Shown here in pieces: positions 15,607 through 18,170 of a stretch of DNA of 18,170 bases. The notes under the pieces were generated by a model that worked only from the letters and a program-made list of their open reading frames with translations, searched no databases and had not been told where the DNA came from. Every line of letters begins with the position of its first letter. Within the stretch, counting starts at the first letter, position 1. The stretch comes from Oscillospiraceae bacterium (GTDB taxonomy: Bacteria > Bacillota > Clostridia > Oscillospirales > Oscillospiraceae): positions 1 through 18,170 of the forward strand of contig JAEDKB010000015.1 of NCBI GenBank assembly GCA_016296045.1, written 5' to 3'. The translations under genes were made by a program, and so were the position numbers.

Positions 15607-15632
15607 GAGGGGGAAATAATATGCTCCCCCTC
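15607..15632 (-). terminator. Terminator-like hairpin between clpX and lon
   Basis: An 8-bp stem GAGGGGGA/TCCCCCTC (15625-15632 with 15607-15614) and a 10-base loop lie 8 bases after the clpX stop. On the minus strand it is followed by TTCTTGTT, an imperfect T tract. A second small hairpin (GGCAG/CTGCC, 15577-15591) sits between it and the lon ribosome binding site. Partial termination or RNA processing is possible; full termination is doubtful because no separate lon promoter is visible. Confidence 0.55.
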
Positions 15633-15639
15633 AACGTTG

Positions 15640-16890
15640 CTATCCGGCGTTGGTTTTCCGATGCTCTCTTTTTCGGAAAAGCTTCGGTTCCACGCCGTCT
15701 TCTACACACTCCCGTGTAATTAGTACTTTTGTAATGGTCGGATCAGAAGGAATCTCGTACATCACTTTGGTCATGACGCTTTCCAAAACTGCTCGCAGAC
15801 CTCTTGCACCGATTTTGCGGTCAATCGCTTTTTGCGCAATGGCATCCAGCGCATCCGGCGCAAAATCCAGCTCCACATGATCCAGCTCCAACAGCTTCCG
15901 ATACTGGCGGCAAAGCGCGTTTTTCGGCTCCGTTAAAATGCGGATCAGATCCTCTTTTTCCAGATTGCCAAGGCTCGTTACAACCGGAAGTCTGCCTACA
16001 AGCTCGGGAATGATGCCGAATTTCAGCAGATCATGCGGCTGAACCTGTGCAAACAGGCTGCCGACATCCCGATTTTTCCGACTTTTCAGCTCAGAGCCAA
16101 ATCCAAGGCTGCTGCGGTCCACGCGGCGCTCAATGATCTTATCCAGACCGTCAAACGCACCGCCGCAGATAAAGAGGATATTCGAGGTATCAATCTGAAT
16201 GAACTCCTGCTGCGGATGCTTCCGTCCGCCCTGCGGAGGAACATTTGCGGTGGTGCCTTCTACAATCTTCAAAAGTGCCTGCTGCACACCTTCACCGGAA
16301 ACGTCACGGGTAATGGAAGTGTTCTCACTTTTTCTGGCAATCTTATCGATCTCATCGACATAGATGATGCCGCGCTCGGCAAGCTCTACGTCAAAATCCG
16401 CCGCCTGTAAAAGTCTGAGGAGAATGTTTTCCACATCTTCACCCACATAGCCGGCCTCGGTCAACGTTGTGGCATCCGCAATTGCAAACGGAACATTTAA
16501 AATCTTTGCAAGGGTCTGGGCAAAGAGGGTTTTGCCGCAGCCCGTCGGTCCAATCAGCAAAATGTTGCTCTTTTGCAGCTCGACTTCGGAGGTATCACCG
16601 AAATAAACTCGCTTATAATGGTTATACACCGCAACGGACAGGGCGATTTTTGCCTCATCCTGACCGATGATATAACCATCCATATATTCCTTAATCTCCT
16701 TCGGAGTGGGAAGCCGATCGGGAGCCTCGTGTGCCTGATGCTCCGAGCTATCGTACATATTTTCCTGAAGAAGCGCACTGCAAAGCTCCACGCACTCATT
16801 GCAGATATACGCATTCGGTCCGGATAAAATCCGCTCTACCTGTCCCTGCGTTTTCCCGCAGAAAGAGCACCGGATCAATTTTTCAGCCAA
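15640..16890 (-). CDS. clpX: ATP-dependent Clp protease ATP-binding subunit ClpX
   Basis: AAA+ hexameric unfoldase that feeds substrates to ClpP. It has 416 residues. The zinc-binding domain has Cys8, Cys11, Cys30 and Cys33. Walker A GPTGCGKT (114-121), pore loop GYVGED (147-152), Walker B VDEID (178-182), RKH loop (223-225) and the C-terminal sensor-2 GARGL follow. The ClpP-docking tripeptide, IGF in E. coli, reads LGF (262-264). The start is TTG at 16890: an in-frame TGA lies three codons upstream, GAGGTGA stands 6 bases before it, and [13 protein letters not shown] is the normal N-terminus. It is downstream of clpP with a 79-base gap holding two inverted repeats. Confidence 0.97.
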   Translation of the reverse strand: MAEKLIRCSFCGKTQGQVERILSGPNAYICNECVELCSALLQENMYDSSEHQAHEAPDRLPTPKEIKEYMDGYIIGQDEAKIALSVAVYNHYKRVYFGDTSEVELQKSNILLIGPTGCGKTLFAQTLAKILNVPFAIADATTLTEAGYVGEDVENILLRLLQAADFDVELAERGIIYVDEIDKIARKSENTSITRDVSGEGVQQALLKIVEGTTANVPPQGGRKHPQQEFIQIDTSNILFICGGAFDGLDKIIERRVDRSSLGFGSELKSRKNRDVGSLFAQVQPHDLLKFGIIPELVGRLPVVTSLGNLEKEDLIRILTEPKNALCRQYRKLLELDHVELDFAPDALDAIAQKAIDRKIGARGLRAVLESVMTKVMYEIPSDPTITKVLITRECVEDGVEPKLFRKREHRKTNAG

Positions 16891-16912
16891 TCCAATTCAC
16901 CTCATATACTAC

Positions 16913-16941
16913 TTTCAAATAAACGCCGGGTTTATTTGAAA
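16913..16941. repeat. Perfect 12-bp inverted repeat in the clpP-clpX gap
   Basis: TTTCAAATAAAC (16913-16924), a 5-base GC-rich spacer, and its exact reverse complement (16930-16941). In RNA from the minus strand this makes a stable hairpin about 16 bases before the clpX Shine-Dalgarno. No T tract follows, so it is not a standard terminator. It could be an RNA processing or stability element, or a DNA operator; the sequence alone does not decide. Confidence 0.8.
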
Positions 16942-16944
16942 TAC

Positions 16945-16959
16945 GCATACTTCGTATGC
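16945..16959. repeat. Short perfect inverted repeat next to clpP stop
   Basis: GCATAC (16945-16950), TTC, GTATGC (16954-16959) forms a 6-bp stem with a three-base loop, 10 bases after the clpP stop on the minus strand and three bases from the larger inverted repeat. The flanking bases ATACG and CGTAT (16941-16945 with 16953-16957) could form a competing stem. Confidence 0.7.
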
Positions 16960-16969
16960 CGGTTTTCCT

Positions 16970-17551
16970 TTATCTCTGATAAATGACCTTATCGACCAGA
17001 CCGTATTCCTGTGCCTCCTGAGCCGACAGGAAATGGTCGCGTTCACAGTCCGCAGCGACCTGTTCCACAGGCTTGCCGGTGTTTTTCGCAAGAATTTCAT
17101 TCAGCTTTTTCTTGATATCCATGATCCGCTGCGCATGGATCTGGATATCGGTTACCTGACCCTGTGCACCGCCGGAGGGCTGATGGATCATGATTTCGGC
17201 ATTGGGAAGTGCAATTCTTTTACCCTTTGTGCCGGAGGAAAGCAGAAATGCGCCCATCGAAGCCGCCATGCCGATGCAGATGGTAGAAACATCGCATTTG
17301 ACATACTGCATGGTATCATAAATTGCCATACCGGACGTAACGCTGCCGCCGGGGCTGTTAATGTAAAACTGAATATCCTTTTCGGGATCCTGCGCTTCCA
17401 GATAAAGCATCTGGGCAACAATCAGGCTCGCATTTGCATCATTGATCTCTTCCGAAAGGAAAATGATGCGGTCATTTAAAAGCCGGGAAAAAATATCATA
17501 AGACCGTTCTCCGCGGCTGGTCTGCTCAACAACATAGGGTACTAAACTCAT
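16970..17551 (-). CDS. clpP: ATP-dependent Clp protease proteolytic subunit ClpP
   Basis: Serine protease that assembles as two stacked heptameric rings and degrades proteins delivered by ClpX or ClpC. It has 193 residues, the usual size. The catalytic triad is visible: Ser98 (GMAASMGAF), His123 (IMIHQPSGG) and Asp172 (CERDHFLS). The N-terminal [20 protein letters not shown] is typical of mature-length ClpP. The start ATG at 17551 is preceded by AAAGGAG with 7 bases between; a reading from 17575 would add 8 residues that include this ribosome binding site. It sits 45 bases after tig and shares its transcript by arrangement. Confidence 0.97.
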   Translation of the reverse strand: MSLVPYVVEQTSRGERSYDIFSRLLNDRIIFLSEEINDANASLIVAQMLYLEAQDPEKDIQFYINSPGGSVTSGMAIYDTMQYVKCDVSTICIGMAASMGAFLLSSGTKGKRIALPNAEIMIHQPSGGAQGQVTDIQIHAQRIMDIKKKLNEILAKNTGKPVEQVAADCERDHFLSAQEAQEYGLVDKVIYQR

Positions 17552-17596
17552 AGTAATGCTCCTTTCCCGAAACATTTTAACCGAAAGGAAGGAAGA

Positions 17597-18170
17597 TTAT
17601 TCCTCTTCCTTTTTCTCCTCTGCCTTGGGTGCAACCGCAACTGCAGCTTCCGCAATCAGCTTTGCAGCCTTGCGTACCTGAAGGTCGCCCTTCATGCCCT
17701 TGATATCGAGGATTTCCTTCACCTTTTCAAGCTCAAGCTGATAGGATTCAGCCAGTTTCTTGTATTCTTCTTCACATTCTTCGTCGCTGACTTCGATCTT
17801 TTCCGCGTCCACAACGGCATCAAGCATCACGTTGGTCTTTACGGTGTTCAGCGCACCCGGACGGAGGCTGTTGCGGATATTGTCCAGATTGCCGCCCATC
17901 ATGTTGGCATATGCTTCCAGAGAAGCACCCTGGGAACGGAGCTCATAATCCATACGCTCAAGCTCATGATCCAGCTCTTCCTCGACCATGCTGTCAGGAA
18001 TCTCAACGGTCATGTTGGCAACCGCCTTTTCAATTGCCGCATTCTCAAATGCGCGGTCAATTCCGGCCTGCTTCTCATTGAGAATCTTCTTCTCAATGTC
18101 AGCGCGCAGCTCCGCCATCGTGTCGAATTCGGAAACATCCTTAACAAATTCATCGTCCTTCTCGGGAACG
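17597..18170 (-). CDS. tig: Trigger factor, C-terminal part (5' end outside window)
   Basis: Ribosome-bound chaperone with peptidyl-prolyl isomerase activity that meets nascent chains. About 191 codons are open to the right edge. They begin with the VPEKDDEFVKDVSEFDT segment, which follows the PPIase domain, and continue into the helical C-terminal chaperone domain (EEELDHELERM, LEVY-like helices) ending in a charged EKKEEE tail. A Met at 18118 is internal, because the family motif continues upstream of it. The ribosome-binding and PPIase domains of this roughly 430-450 residue family lie outside the window. It precedes clpP by 45 bases. Confidence 0.95.
   Translation of the reverse strand, partial: VPEKDDEFVKDVSEFDTMAELRADIEKKILNEKQAGIDRAFENAAIEKAVANMTVEIPDSMVEEELDHELERMDYELRSQGASLEAYANMMGGNLDNIRNSLRPGALNTVKTNVMLDAVVDAEKIEVSDEECEEEYKKLAESYQLELEKVKEILDIKGMKGDLQVRKAAKLIAEAAVAVAPKAEEKKEEE

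Noticed and set aside
17552..17596. Possible CtsR operator or promoter before clpP
   Set aside because: The 45-base gap holds only a purine-rich SD and T/C-rich bases, with no heptad repeat or -10/-35 pair.

Overview
The window looks like a chromosomal housekeeping region of a low-to-mid GC Firmicute. It is most probably of class Clostridia, and an Oscillospirales/Ruminococcaceae-type genome is my best guess. The reasons are the order trigger factor-clpP-clpX-lon-engB, the order scpA-scpB-ytfJ-(DD-carboxypeptidase)-rluB, the cmk-plsC-ispH/rpsA cluster with IspH fused to ribosomal-protein-S1 domains, strong AGGAGG-type ribosome binding sites, and a CIRCE heat-shock operator at htpG. I see no mobile element, CRISPR array, rRNA, tRNA or clear sign of recent gene transfer. 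No stretch longer than 300 bases lacks a gene.

Layout from left to right. Positions 1-1661 (minus) hold htpG, cut by the left edge. Its sigma-A-like promoter is followed by a CIRCE operator over the expected transcription start. An ABC-F ATPase gene (1816-3420) is read divergently on the plus strand. It meets the next minus-strand unit at a perfect 14-bp hairpin that can terminate both strands. Everything from 3470 to the right edge is on the minus strand, so it is read right to left. The first unit, entering from beyond the right edge, is tig (cut) - clpP - clpX - lon - engB: nascent-chain folding, the ClpXP and Lon proteases, and a ribosome-assembly GTPase. It ends at a strong terminator at 12519-12554. 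The second unit starts immediately after, at an extended -10 promoter (12486-12514). It runs scpA - scpB - ytfJ - DD-carboxypeptidase - rluB - RpiR-type regulator - HI0933-type flavoprotein: chromosome condensation, a GerW/YtfJ protein, cell-wall trimming, rRNA modification and a sugar-phosphate-sensing regulator. A full-consensus promoter (6770-6798), whose -35 box lies on the flavoprotein stop codon, then drives cmk - plsC - ispH/rpsA: CMP kinase, phospholipid acyltransferase, and terminal isoprenoid synthesis joined to S1 RNA-binding domains.

The genes are tightly packed. Four-base stop/start overlaps occur at lon/engB, scpB/ytfJ, rluB/rpiR, cmk/plsC and plsC/ispH, and longer overlaps at scpA/scpB, carboxypeptidase/rluB and rpiR/flavoprotein. 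Three genes start at non-ATG codons (ispH TTG, carboxypeptidase GTG, clpX TTG).

I see no wholly new system. The points most worth a second look are: (1) a near-perfect Shine-Dalgarno plus ATG inside the ispH-rpsA fusion, exactly at the domain junction, which could produce free S1 protein; (2) the ABC-F ATPase, in which every degenerate ATPase motif falls in one of its two composite ATP sites; (3) the consensus promoter that splits cmk-plsC-ispH/rpsA from the scpA unit; (4) two back-to-back perfect inverted repeats between clpP and clpX; (5) CIRCE control of htpG.
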